5,788 bases of DNA from Bacteroidia bacterium (GTDB lineage: Bacteria > Bacteroidota > Bacteroidia > NS11-12g > UBA955): contig JALRLA010000103.1 of assembly GCA_023254645.1 (NCBI GenBank), positions 1 to 5,788 of the forward strand, written 5' to 3'. A program made the translations under genes and the position numbers. Below, piece after piece: positions 1 through 5,054 of this stretch (position 1 is its first letter; every line of letters starts with the position of its first letter). The notes beneath the pieces were generated by a model that had not been told where the DNA came from, did not search any database, and worked only from the letters and a program-made list of their open reading frames with translations.

Positions 1-453
1 TCTGGCAAGGAGCTAGACGCTTTTGATGATGTTTTTTACAATGAATTTGATTCATTCGTAGACAACCCAAATCCTCGAAAATCGCATGCATCAAGGTTGG
101 TGCCAATGAAAACGATTCCTGACCCAGAACAAGCACCAAAGCGTGATTATGAATACCGGTATTACAAGGAAGATTACATGTTTCGTACACGGTATCAGAG
201 AGGGTATTCTATGCCGTTGAAGCATTACGAAAAGGAACAGGTATACAAGCCTGATTTTGACGCCGCGTTGAAAGAGGTGACAGAGCGAGTAGATTATTAC
301 CAGGCGAAGACAATGATGTGGGGAATTGCTTTAAGCAATATGCCCGAGAAGAAAAAGATCACCATGTTGCGCAAGTGGACCTCTGACGAGACTTTACGGA
401 GCTTAATTAGAATTGCGAAAGCTTTAAATAAACCAGAATGGATAAGAGAATAG
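1..453 (+). CDS. Hypothetical protein, 5'-truncated by window edge
   Basis: The reading frame is open from base 1 to the TAG at 451-453, giving at least 150 residues. Possible internal starts are TTG 97, GTG 100 and ATG 106, but the roughly 32 codons before them contain no stop and read like acidic protein (LDAFDDVFYNEFDSF), so the true start is probably outside the window. I do not recognise a family. The visible part is hydrophilic: an acidic stretch, then a Tyr/Arg-rich block (residues about 45-65, with EYRYYKEDY), then a helical, basic C-terminal half with LRKWTSDETLRSLIRIAKAL. No signal peptide, membrane segment or cysteine motif is seen, so a cytoplasmic protein is likely. Its last 16 bases overlap the start of the following lysozyme gene, which suggests translational coupling and one transcript. 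Function unknown. Confidence 0.6.
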   Translation, partial: SGKELDAFDDVFYNEFDSFVDNPNPRKSHASRLVPMKTIPDPEQAPKRDYEYRYYKEDYMFRTRYQRGYSMPLKHYEKEQVYKPDFDAALKEVTERVDYYQAKTMMWGIALSNMPEKKKITMLRKWTSDETLRSLIRIAKALNKPEWIRE

Positions 454-1160
454 TTGTCGGAGCAGTGCTTTTGAGTGTCTTGCTGGCGCTTGGATATTGT
501 TTCGATTTGTTTACCCGAGCTGAAGTTTTTGTAGGCAGTAGGGTCATTGATAAGTATAAATATGACGGCAAGGAAGCCTTTGGAATTGATGTGTCAAGCC
601 ATCAACACACCATCGATTGGTGCAAGGTTCGAAAATGGAAAGGCAACGATATCAAGTTTGTGTATTGTCGAGCTACAGGGACCCAAATGCCTGATAGAAC
701 CTATCGGTATAATTTTTTTGAGGCCAAAAAAAATGGATTATTGGTTGGGAGTTATCACCTGTTTGCCCCCAATGTTTCAGCAGAAATTCAATTTGAGAAA
801 TTCATCAAAGTGGCGAAAAAAGAAGAGCAGGATTTAATTCCTGCGGTTGATTTGGAGTTGTGGGGTCAAATCAGCTCTCGGGAATACCACAAAAACCTAC
901 AGCGGTTTTTGGATATGATGGAAAAGCATTATGGCAAAAAGCCATTGTTGTATTCGGTGCAAGGGTTTTACAATTCCCGATTGAAAAAACGCTACAGACC
1001 TTATCATTTGTGGATTGCTCGTTACAACTCAAAACCTCCCTATTTGGTTGATGGGGCAAAATGGGAAATTTGGCAAAAGTCAGATCGGGAAAAAATCAAA
1101 GGCATAGTTGGCAATGTTGACATTGACATAGTGCGCGATTTGGGCCATTTGATTTTGTAG
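438..1160 (+). CDS. GH25-family lysozyme (muramidase), N-terminally anchored or exported
   Basis: A 240-residue protein with the layout of glycoside hydrolase family 25, whose members cleave the beta-1,4 bond between N-acetylmuramic acid and N-acetylglucosamine in peptidoglycan. Visible motifs, in order: GIDVSSHQ (49-56, with D51 at the end of the first barrel strand), FVYCRATG (74-81), GSYHLFAP (104-111), PAVDLE (135-140), whose D138 and E140 match the family's catalytic D-x-E pair, PLLYS (169-173), LWIARYN (191-197), and a closing W209/W212 plus VDID (228-231). Residues about 5-22 are a continuous hydrophobic segment after MDKR, so it is a signal peptide or a single membrane anchor; Cys21 lacks a good lipobox (LGYC). 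The length is normal for a single-domain GH25 enzyme, and no separate cell-wall-binding domain is seen. The ATG lies inside the end of the upstream gene, with no Shine-Dalgarno. Likely roles are wall remodelling, or lysis linked to secretion or an element; the context does not decide. Confidence 0.9.
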   Translation: MDKRIVVGAVLLSVLLALGYCFDLFTRAEVFVGSRVIDKYKYDGKEAFGIDVSSHQHTIDWCKVRKWKGNDIKFVYCRATGTQMPDRTYRYNFFEAKKNGLLVGSYHLFAPNVSAEIQFEKFIKVAKKEEQDLIPAVDLELWGQISSREYHKNLQRFLDMMEKHYGKKPLLYSVQGFYNSRLKKRYRPYHLWIARYNSKPPYLVDGAKWEIWQKSDREKIKGIVGNVDIDIVRDLGHLIL

Positions 1161-1203
1161 TACCAATCGATTTTTGGGCAAATCCTTGTATAGATGCTGC
1201 TTT

Positions 1204-1229
1204 CAGTCAATGTTTGACTGTTCTTATTT
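1204..1229 (+). terminator. Hairpin with T-rich tail after the GH25 gene
   Basis: CAGTCAA (1204-1210) pairs perfectly with TTGACTG (1214-1220) around a 3-base loop and is followed on the + strand by TTCTTATTT. It starts 43 bases after the lysozyme stop and sits 3 bases beyond the stop of the opposing small gene, where two converging transcripts meet. The T tract exists only on the + side, so it mainly serves the lysozyme transcript. The stem is short and only moderately GC-rich. Confidence 0.5.
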
Positions 1230-1442
1230 GTGTTGCCAGCAATACAGATCTCCTCTTTCGGAAACACAATGCTTGCATTGAACCCCGGTACTTTTGGCTA
1301 TGGCTTGACATTGCCCATAGTGACAACCGTCTGGCATTTCAATTGGAGCTTTTTCTGGTGCATCATTCAACGGGGTGAACGAATAAAAGGATGCCGCAAA
1401 CAAGAGAAGGGCAAGCGTGATGGTAGTTTTAATTTTTTTCAT
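1224..1442 (-). CDS. Small exported Cys/His-rich protein (DUF5763-like)
   Basis: With the start at the ATG 1442-1440 this is 72 residues: MKKIKT, a hydrophobic stretch ALLLFAASFYSF that looks like a signal peptide, a short acidic linker, and a compact Cys/His module. The module has C40, C45, C56, C59, C68 and H71 in the pattern C-x4-C-x10-C-x2-C-x8-C-W-Q-H. This resembles a family of tiny Bacteroidota proteins with a C...G-x-Q-C...YCWQH signature (DUF5763-type, from memory), presumably metal-binding or disulphide-stabilised outside the cytoplasm; its function is unknown. An ATG six codons upstream (1460-1458) is in frame, but a TACTTTTG promoter box at 1469-1462 would place the transcript start at or just past that ATG. 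The downstream start also gives the more typical signal peptide. It is transcribed towards the lysozyme gene. Confidence 0.75.
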   Translation of the reverse strand: MKKIKTTITLALLLFAASFYSFTPLNDAPEKAPIEMPDGCHYGQCQAIAKSTGVQCKHCVSERGDLYCWQHK

Positions 1443-1461
1443 TTTTATAAATGGTTTCATT

Positions 1462-1494
1462 CAAAAGTATATAGCTAACAATCAAAATGAACAA
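1462..1494 (-). promoter_or_regulatory. Bacteroidota-type promoter for the small Cys/His-rich gene
   Basis: On the - strand there is TTG at 1494-1492, a 22-base gap, and TACTTTTG at 1469-1462. This fits the Bacteroidota housekeeping consensus TTG-N17-23-TAnnTTTG, with the spacing near the upper limit. The transcript would start around 1456, leaving a leader of about 14 bases to the ATG at 1442. The -33 element overlaps the end of the decayed coding stretch upstream. Confidence 0.45.
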
Positions 1495-1707
1495 CTTCTT
1501 CGGTTGAAATCAATCAATACCCGTTGGTCTTCGAATTCGCCAGATCCTATTGCGCCTAATTCAAAACCACCATACATCCAGTTTTCAGCATTGATGTACC
1601 TCATGTTGAGTTGATAGCATTTGCTTTTTTTCGTCTGGATCAAATTCTGTTCCAAATGAGTTTTGGATCATTTGGAACTCTGCACCACTTATAGAACTGG
1701 CATCCAC
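1482..1707 (-). pseudogene. Frameshifted small coding remnant downstream of the lipoprotein gene
   Basis: Two short - strand reading frames abut here and neither is convincing alone. The first (1707 to 1585; GTG start, or ATG at 1671) is 40 residues and contains FGTEFDPDEKKQML. The second (1604 to 1482, ATG) is 40 residues and contains NAENWMYGGFELGAIG. They overlap by 20 bases in different frames. Loss of one A in the A7 run (T7 on the + strand, 1625-1631) would join them into one frame reading EFDPDEKSKCYQLNMRYINA across the joint. The second frame is the same frame as the lipoprotein gene, and the first overlaps the lipoprotein's last 19 bases, so the whole could also be a broken C-terminal extension of that gene. 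No family is recognised. It may equally be non-coding spacer, since this is the only content in the 246 bases between its neighbours apart from the inverted repeat and a promoter. Confidence 0.25.
1649..1678. repeat. Perfect 11-bp inverted repeat downstream of the lipoprotein gene
   Basis: GTTCCAAATGA (1649-1659) is exactly complementary to TCATTTGGAAC (1668-1678), with an 8-base spacer. It begins 11 bases past the lipoprotein stop codon on the - strand. Neither side is followed directly by a long T tract, so it is not a classic intrinsic terminator, but a stem this close to a stop codon could end or stabilise the regulator and lipoprotein mRNA. An alternative, shorter pairing TCCAAA (1651-1656) with TTTGGA (1662-1667) nests within it. 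Confidence 0.6.
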
Positions 1708-2174
1708 TTATTCGTCTCTGAACGGTAAGGAATATAGTGTGTGAGGGAAAATTTGTTAATTGTACTCAGTAGGGTCCAGCGCTCCATGATGGATACTTGA
1801 CCGCCGCAGCCTCCGCCTTGGTTGTCGAGTTCCAACGTATAATCAGGCTGCCCATCTTGATCGAGATCTTCTACCGTGAAGAGAGTTGCCGTTGAATCGC
1901 TTCTTATAGTGGCCCAGTCGTAACATCCCAATGGGCTGTCATTTGAGGGGTCGGTCAGGCATAATCGCTCATTTGAGCTCTCGGTAACTTCATAGGGTTT
2001 GCATTCTTGCCTTTCCAAGATGTTGGATTTCAAAATGACAAGCAATGAATCTTCAAGCCTAGTGAGTACAAGTTGAGAATTTGATTCACTTGGGCTTTTG
2101 GGTTCGTTAGGTGTATTGCAAGAAATGGCCATGCTAATTATAGCAAAGAGTGTAAGACAGGTATAGGTTTTCAT
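1689..2174 (-). CDS. Putative lipoprotein with D-x-D-x-D-G loop
   Basis: A 161-residue protein. The N-terminus MKTYTCLTLFAIISMAISC is a signal peptide ending in a weak lipobox (AISC, lipidated Cys19), followed by a Pro/Ser/Asn-rich linker as is usual for Bacteroidota lipoproteins. Residues 103-111 (DLDQDGQPD) form a D-x-D-x-D-G-x-x-D calcium-binding-type loop of the kind seen in EF-hand-like or FG-GAP segments, followed by a Gly/Cys cluster, NQGGGCGG (118-125). Four further cysteines (58, 72, 84, 123) could form two disulphides. It starts 14 bases after the WYL regulator's stop, so it is probably co-transcribed with it, though a link between a regulator of this type and an envelope lipoprotein is not obvious and the pairing may be accidental. 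The C-terminus (NKWMPVL) may be native, or may be produced by a frameshift, because coding-like sequence continues in another frame. No named family is recognised. Confidence 0.7.
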   Translation of the reverse strand: MKTYTCLTLFAIISMAISCNTPNEPKSPSESNSQLVLTRLEDSLLVILKSNILERQECKPYEVTESSNERLCLTDPSNDSPLGCYDWATIRSDSTATLFTVEDLDQDGQPDYTLELDNQGGGCGGQVSIMERWTLLSTINKFSLTHYIPYRSETNKWMPVL

Positions 2175-2188
2175 AGAAAGAGTTTTCG

Positions 2189-3289
2189 TTAAGTAAGTTC
2201 AAAGTCCCAGTTCAATCTCTGGTCGGGGCCGTGAATTCCAAAGTGGTGGGCCCAGGAGTAATCGCGATAAGATCCCAGTCGAAATGCCAATTCGGGTGTT
2301 CGGTGAATTTTCCACTGTATCAATCCAACTACCTGGGGATGATCAAGGTGCCTGGTAGATACTTGATCAGTTCTTTCTAGCTCTTGCTGCGAGGCATGAA
2401 GGGGTGCAGCCTTAATGTGTGACAATGCCCAGCCGGCAAAGTACCGTCTGATGATTTGGGGTTCAACAGTCGGGCTTCGCCAGACTCCGATGACTCCTTG
2501 AAAATAATTCACGTAATCAAGTTTCTTGAGCAAGTTGGCATAGTCGTAAGAAAATTTAGAGGGATTTAAGGGCGCTTTTTCCGGAGATTCACTGTAATAC
2601 TCTTTGGAAGTTTTAATGTCTTTGTTATCTATGCCATCGAGGGTATAGATTCGTATGTACCGGCTATCTACTTCTTTGTCGACGGGCAATGCTGCGAGAT
2701 AGAGTCTCCCTTGGTCTTCCCGAATTTGCAAGGGGTATACTTCGTGCCTCGCATTTTGTGTTCGTTTGTGTACATCGGTGTAATTGAACACACAGGCTTG
2801 GCCACCAAACATGCACTTAAGCAATTTCATGATCAATCCTTGCATCTGTTCATTCATGACAAAATGTGGGGAGGTAAAAGCCACGGAATTCTTCAATACT
2901 ACCCCGTCAATTCCCGACGAGATGTGTTCCGATTTGATGTCGTCCATCAGACGGTTGATGCCAGGAATGATCAGGTAGGGTTCGAGAAGCTTTTGAATCA
3001 AAGGAACCATTAGCTTTTCTTCGTAGGTTATTGAGTTTTGCGTTCCTTGAGCGGTTACTACTCGGAATATGCGATTGTAATTGACCAATTTCTCGCCATT
3101 CAATATTAATTGGTCTTTGATACGCCGAATATCCAGGTCGACGGTTCTGTTCGAAACGGACTTCTCTTTCATGCCCAGCAAATGCCCATTGAGCATTTCT
3201 ATGACTTGATCCAAGTTGTATCGCCCTTCACGGAACCAATTGAGCAGAAGGGTTTCTCGGTGTTTTCGTCTGAGGTCTGTTTTCGACAC
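2189..3289 (-). CDS. WYL-domain transcriptional regulator (wHTH-WYL-WCX)
   Basis: A 366-residue protein of the usual size for WYL regulators. Residues 1-80 are a winged helix, with a recognition-helix-like SVSNRTVDLDIRRI (44-57). Residues about 165-220 match the WYL domain: VFNYTD, then YPLQIREDQGRLYLAA, where LYL (196-198) sits at the signature W-Y-L position, then RYIRIYTLDGI. Residues about 265-350 match the C-terminal WCX region: PLHASQQE (296-303) and IHRTPELAFRLGSY (328-341). WYL domains sense nucleic acid or nucleotide ligands, and family members CapW and BrxR repress anti-phage operons. The gene starts with GTG, and a TACATTTG box lies only 4 bases upstream, so the transcript may be leaderless or nearly so. 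It is divergent from the AAA+ ATPase gene, with tandem repeats between them, which makes it the likely regulator of that operon and of itself. Family assignment is firm; the regulatory target is inferred. Confidence 0.85.
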   Translation of the reverse strand: MSKTDLRRKHRETLLLNWFREGRYNLDQVIEMLNGHLLGMKEKSVSNRTVDLDIRRIKDQLILNGEKLVNYNRIFRVVTAQGTQNSITYEEKLMVPLIQKLLEPYLIIPGINRLMDDIKSEHISSGIDGVVLKNSVAFTSPHFVMNEQMQGLIMKLLKCMFGGQACVFNYTDVHKRTQNARHEVYPLQIREDQGRLYLAALPVDKEVDSRYIRIYTLDGIDNKDIKTSKEYYSESPEKAPLNPSKFSYDYANLLKKLDYVNYFQGVIGVWRSPTVEPQIIRRYFAGWALSHIKAAPLHASQQELERTDQVSTRHLDHPQVVGLIQWKIHRTPELAFRLGSYRDYSWAHHFGIHGPDQRLNWDFELT

Positions 3290-3293
3290 AGTA

Positions 3294-3301
3294 CAAATGT
3301 A
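3294..3301 (-). promoter_or_regulatory. Candidate -7 box for the WYL regulator
   Basis: TACATTTG on the - strand is an exact TAnnTTTG match 4 bases before the GTG start. No TTG is found at the expected 17-23 base distance; that area is taken up by the first tandem repeat unit. If functional, transcription would start on or about the start codon and the promoter might be weak or regulated by the repeat-binding factor. Confidence 0.35.
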
Positions 3302-3318
3302 GGAAAAGAATTTTAATA

Positions 3319-3348
3319 ATTGCGCTAGTAAAATTGCGCTGGCGTAAA
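3319..3348. repeat. Tandem repeat in the divergent promoter, candidate operator
   Basis: Two adjacent units, ATTGCGCTAGTAAA (3319-3332) and ATTGCGCTGGCGTAAA (3333-3348), share ATTGCGCT at the start and TAAA at the end and differ only in the middle. A third ATTG follows at 3349-3352 and forms the -33 TTG of the ATPase promoter. The units lie between the regulator's -7 box and the ATPase -33 element, so a protein bound here could affect both genes. The divergent WYL protein is the natural candidate; binding is inferred from position alone. Confidence 0.5.
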
Positions 3349-3349
3349 A

Positions 3350-3378
3350 TTGTAATCGAAAAATGCGTTTTAGGTTTG
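3350..3378 (+). promoter_or_regulatory. Bacteroidota-type promoter of the ATPase-nuclease operon
   Basis: TTG (3350-3352), an 18-base gap and TAGGTTTG (3371-3378) match TTG-N17-23-TAnnTTTG well. Transcription is expected around 3384, which lies after the first in-frame ATG of the ATPase (3363) and supports translation from the ATG at 3402 with a leader of about 18 bases. The tandem repeat touches the -33 element, so a repressor bound there could occlude it. Confidence 0.6.
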
Positions 3379-3401
3379 TAGTCCAATATTGCTCAATTGA
3401 A

Positions 3402-5042
3402 ATGCATACTACACGAGATACAAAAATTAACCATCAATCTATCAATGAGTTGGCAATGAATTGGCTAAGCCAAGAGGAGGTATCAGCGGTTCAAGACCAA
3501 TTGCTTACAGAATTTGCTGAATTGCTTTCGCTTACAAAAGAACAGGCATTGGTACTGGCTTCCATTTATTCGTTGTTTACAGAGAGTGAAGCGCCCAATG
3601 ACAAATTGCTGCTGGAGAAGACCAAAGAGAAACTCGATCTACAATCGGTATCTGCCATTCTTCAACATTTGGACAAGCAGGGCCTGATCGAAATTGAGAA
3701 AGGCAGCCGTAGGCGGGGCAATGACCTAATTCCCAGTCAAGGCGTAGTAGGCTTTATCAAAACCTCCAATCCGGGTTATTTGTCCATTTGCCAAGAACCG
3801 GGTGGTAACGGCCTGTTGAACCTTTGCCTTTCGTGGCATACCCGCGAGAGCGATCCCTTTGGTTTCTCCAAACCACGGGCTTCTGTGGTTAGGGCCTTGA
3901 TTGATTATCACGATCATCCGTTTGTCAAACGCATCGGGTTGTTGTCATCTGACATCAATGAACAATCAGCGGCCTTATACATATTGGGGCATGAGGCCCT
4001 GTTTCGATCGCCCATGAAAGTTTCACAATTGGTTGAAGATTTGTTTCATCAGCCTTTGCCAAGGTTGAAAGTGTTTCACGATTGGTCCAACCCGAAATCA
4101 GATCTCTATAAGAAGGGCTTGATGGAAGCTTATTCGGTTATTGATGGGCAGGTTACCGAGGTGCGCATCAATCCCACTTTGATTCAATGGGCCTTGCCCA
4201 AAGACATGAGCAATGCGCACATGATTCGGGGTCTGAGAAGCCACTTTGTCGAACTTATAGAGCCAGAAAGTATCCAGGCAGTTCGGCTTCGGTATCCCTT
4301 CGAGTTTCAATTGGAGGTTGACATATTCTTCGAAAACCTCCAAGTCAAGCGATTCCAGACATACGTCAAGAACCTCAAATCACGCGGCTTGCCTCCCAAC
4401 CTTTCGGCCATGTTGTACGGCGCACCGGGTAATGGAAAAACAGAACTCGTTCGCCAGTTGTCCCGAAAGTACAAACGACCTTTATTGACGGTCAATCTTG
4501 CCGGTTTGCGCGACAAGTATTTTGGGGAGAGCGAGAAGAACATTGCCCGTTTATTTTCAGAGATCAGGTCTATTTCAAGCCAATTGAAAAAAGAGCCCAT
4601 TGTCTTGTTCAACGAGGCCGATGGCTTTTTTCACCAACGATCGGCTAGCGGTCGGGGTGTAGACCAAACCGAAACGGCCCTCGTTGCGCTGTTTTTGAAT
4701 GAGCTGGAGACTTTCAGGGGTATTGTCTTTGCGACCAGCAACCATACAGGCAGTATGGATAAGGCCTTTGAACGCCGCTGGACCCTCAAACTTGAGGTGC
4801 CTGCCCCTGATGAACGCGTTCGGGCCCAAATCATGTTTGACAAGTTCAAGGGCCTTGTGCCCTTTAGAGCCATTCAACAACTGGCCATGAAGCATATGTT
4901 TTCTCCTGCACAGGTCGACAACATTCTTAAAAAGTTTCTGCTGGTCAACCCCAGTGAAGAAAAGGTGAACATACTCGAACAACTGATCATTCACGAAGTC
5001 GGTGGTTGGACACCTGAAACAAAACGCATTGGATTTAATTAA
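3402..5042 (+). CDS. AAA+ ATPase with N-terminal winged-helix-like region
   Basis: With the start at ATG 3402, chosen because the promoter lies between it and the in-frame ATG at 3363, this is 546 residues (559 from the earlier ATG). Residues about 25-102 look like a winged-helix domain (LTKEQALVLASIYSLF..., then ILQHLDKQGLIEIEKG). Residues about 103-330 are an uncharacterised middle region. Residues 332-467 are an AAA+ core: Walker A GAPGNGKT (340-347), a pore-loop-like KYFGESEKN (372-380), Walker B IVLFNEAD (400-407) with Asn404 in place of the usual Asp but Glu405 kept, sensor 1 FATSN (443-447), and an arginine-finger-like DKAFERRW (453-460). A short helical lid follows. It resembles classic-clade remodelling AAA proteins, so a hexameric motor acting on a protein or nucleoprotein substrate is likely. 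The PD-(D/E)XK nuclease gene follows 12 bases after the stop, which points to joint action. AAA+ identity is certain; substrate and role are not. Confidence 0.88.
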   Translation: MHTTRDTKINHQSINELAMNWLSQEEVSAVQDQLLTEFAELLSLTKEQALVLASIYSLFTESEAPNDKLLLEKTKEKLDLQSVSAILQHLDKQGLIEIEKGSRRRGNDLIPSQGVVGFIKTSNPGYLSICQEPGGNGLLNLCLSWHTRESDPFGFSKPRASVVRALIDYHDHPFVKRIGLLSSDINEQSAALYILGHEALFRSPMKVSQLVEDLFHQPLPRLKVFHDWSNPKSDLYKKGLMEAYSVIDGQVTEVRINPTLIQWALPKDMSNAHMIRGLRSHFVELIEPESIQAVRLRYPFEFQLEVDIFFENLQVKRFQTYVKNLKSRGLPPNLSAMLYGAPGNGKTELVRQLSRKYKRPLLTVNLAGLRDKYFGESEKNIARLFSEIRSISSQLKKEPIVLFNEADGFFHQRSASGRGVDQTETALVALFLNELETFRGIVFATSNHTGSMDKAFERRWTLKLEVPAPDERVRAQIMFDKFKGLVPFRAIQQLAMKHMFSPAQVDNILKKFLLVNPSEEKVNILEQLIIHEVGGWTPETKRIGFN

Positions 5043-5054
5043 ATACAAGAAATT

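Noticed and set aside
438..510. Lipobox at Cys21 of the lysozyme
   Set aside because: The residues before the Cys are LGY; Tyr at -1 is not accepted in the usual lipobox, so a membrane anchor or plain signal peptide is preferred.
1482..1604. Resemblance of the 40-residue frame to transposase DNA-binding N-termini (W ... F ... D-x-R)
   Set aside because: The spacing between the Trp and the D-x-R does not fit and the LGD core is absent; no terminal inverted repeats of an insertion sequence were found nearby.
1230..1614. Open + strand frames across the small Cys/His-rich gene and the following spacer
   Set aside because: They lie mostly opposite the better-supported - strand gene, start without promoter support, and their translations lack a recognisable motif.
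1625..1633. A-AAA-AAG slippery heptamer on the - strand, possible programmed -1 frameshift as in dnaX or insertion sequences
   Set aside because: A -1 slip leads into a frame that stops after a few codons; joining the two protein-like frames needs the opposite shift. No transposase motifs are seen either.
2711..3316. + strand frames opposite the WYL regulator
   Set aside because: They are mirror frames of a long, domain-matched gene and show no domain of their own.
4098..5048. - strand frames opposite the ATPase gene, up to 157 residues
   Set aside because: They are antisense to a gene with clear AAA+ motifs; length alone is expected from the codon bias of the real gene.
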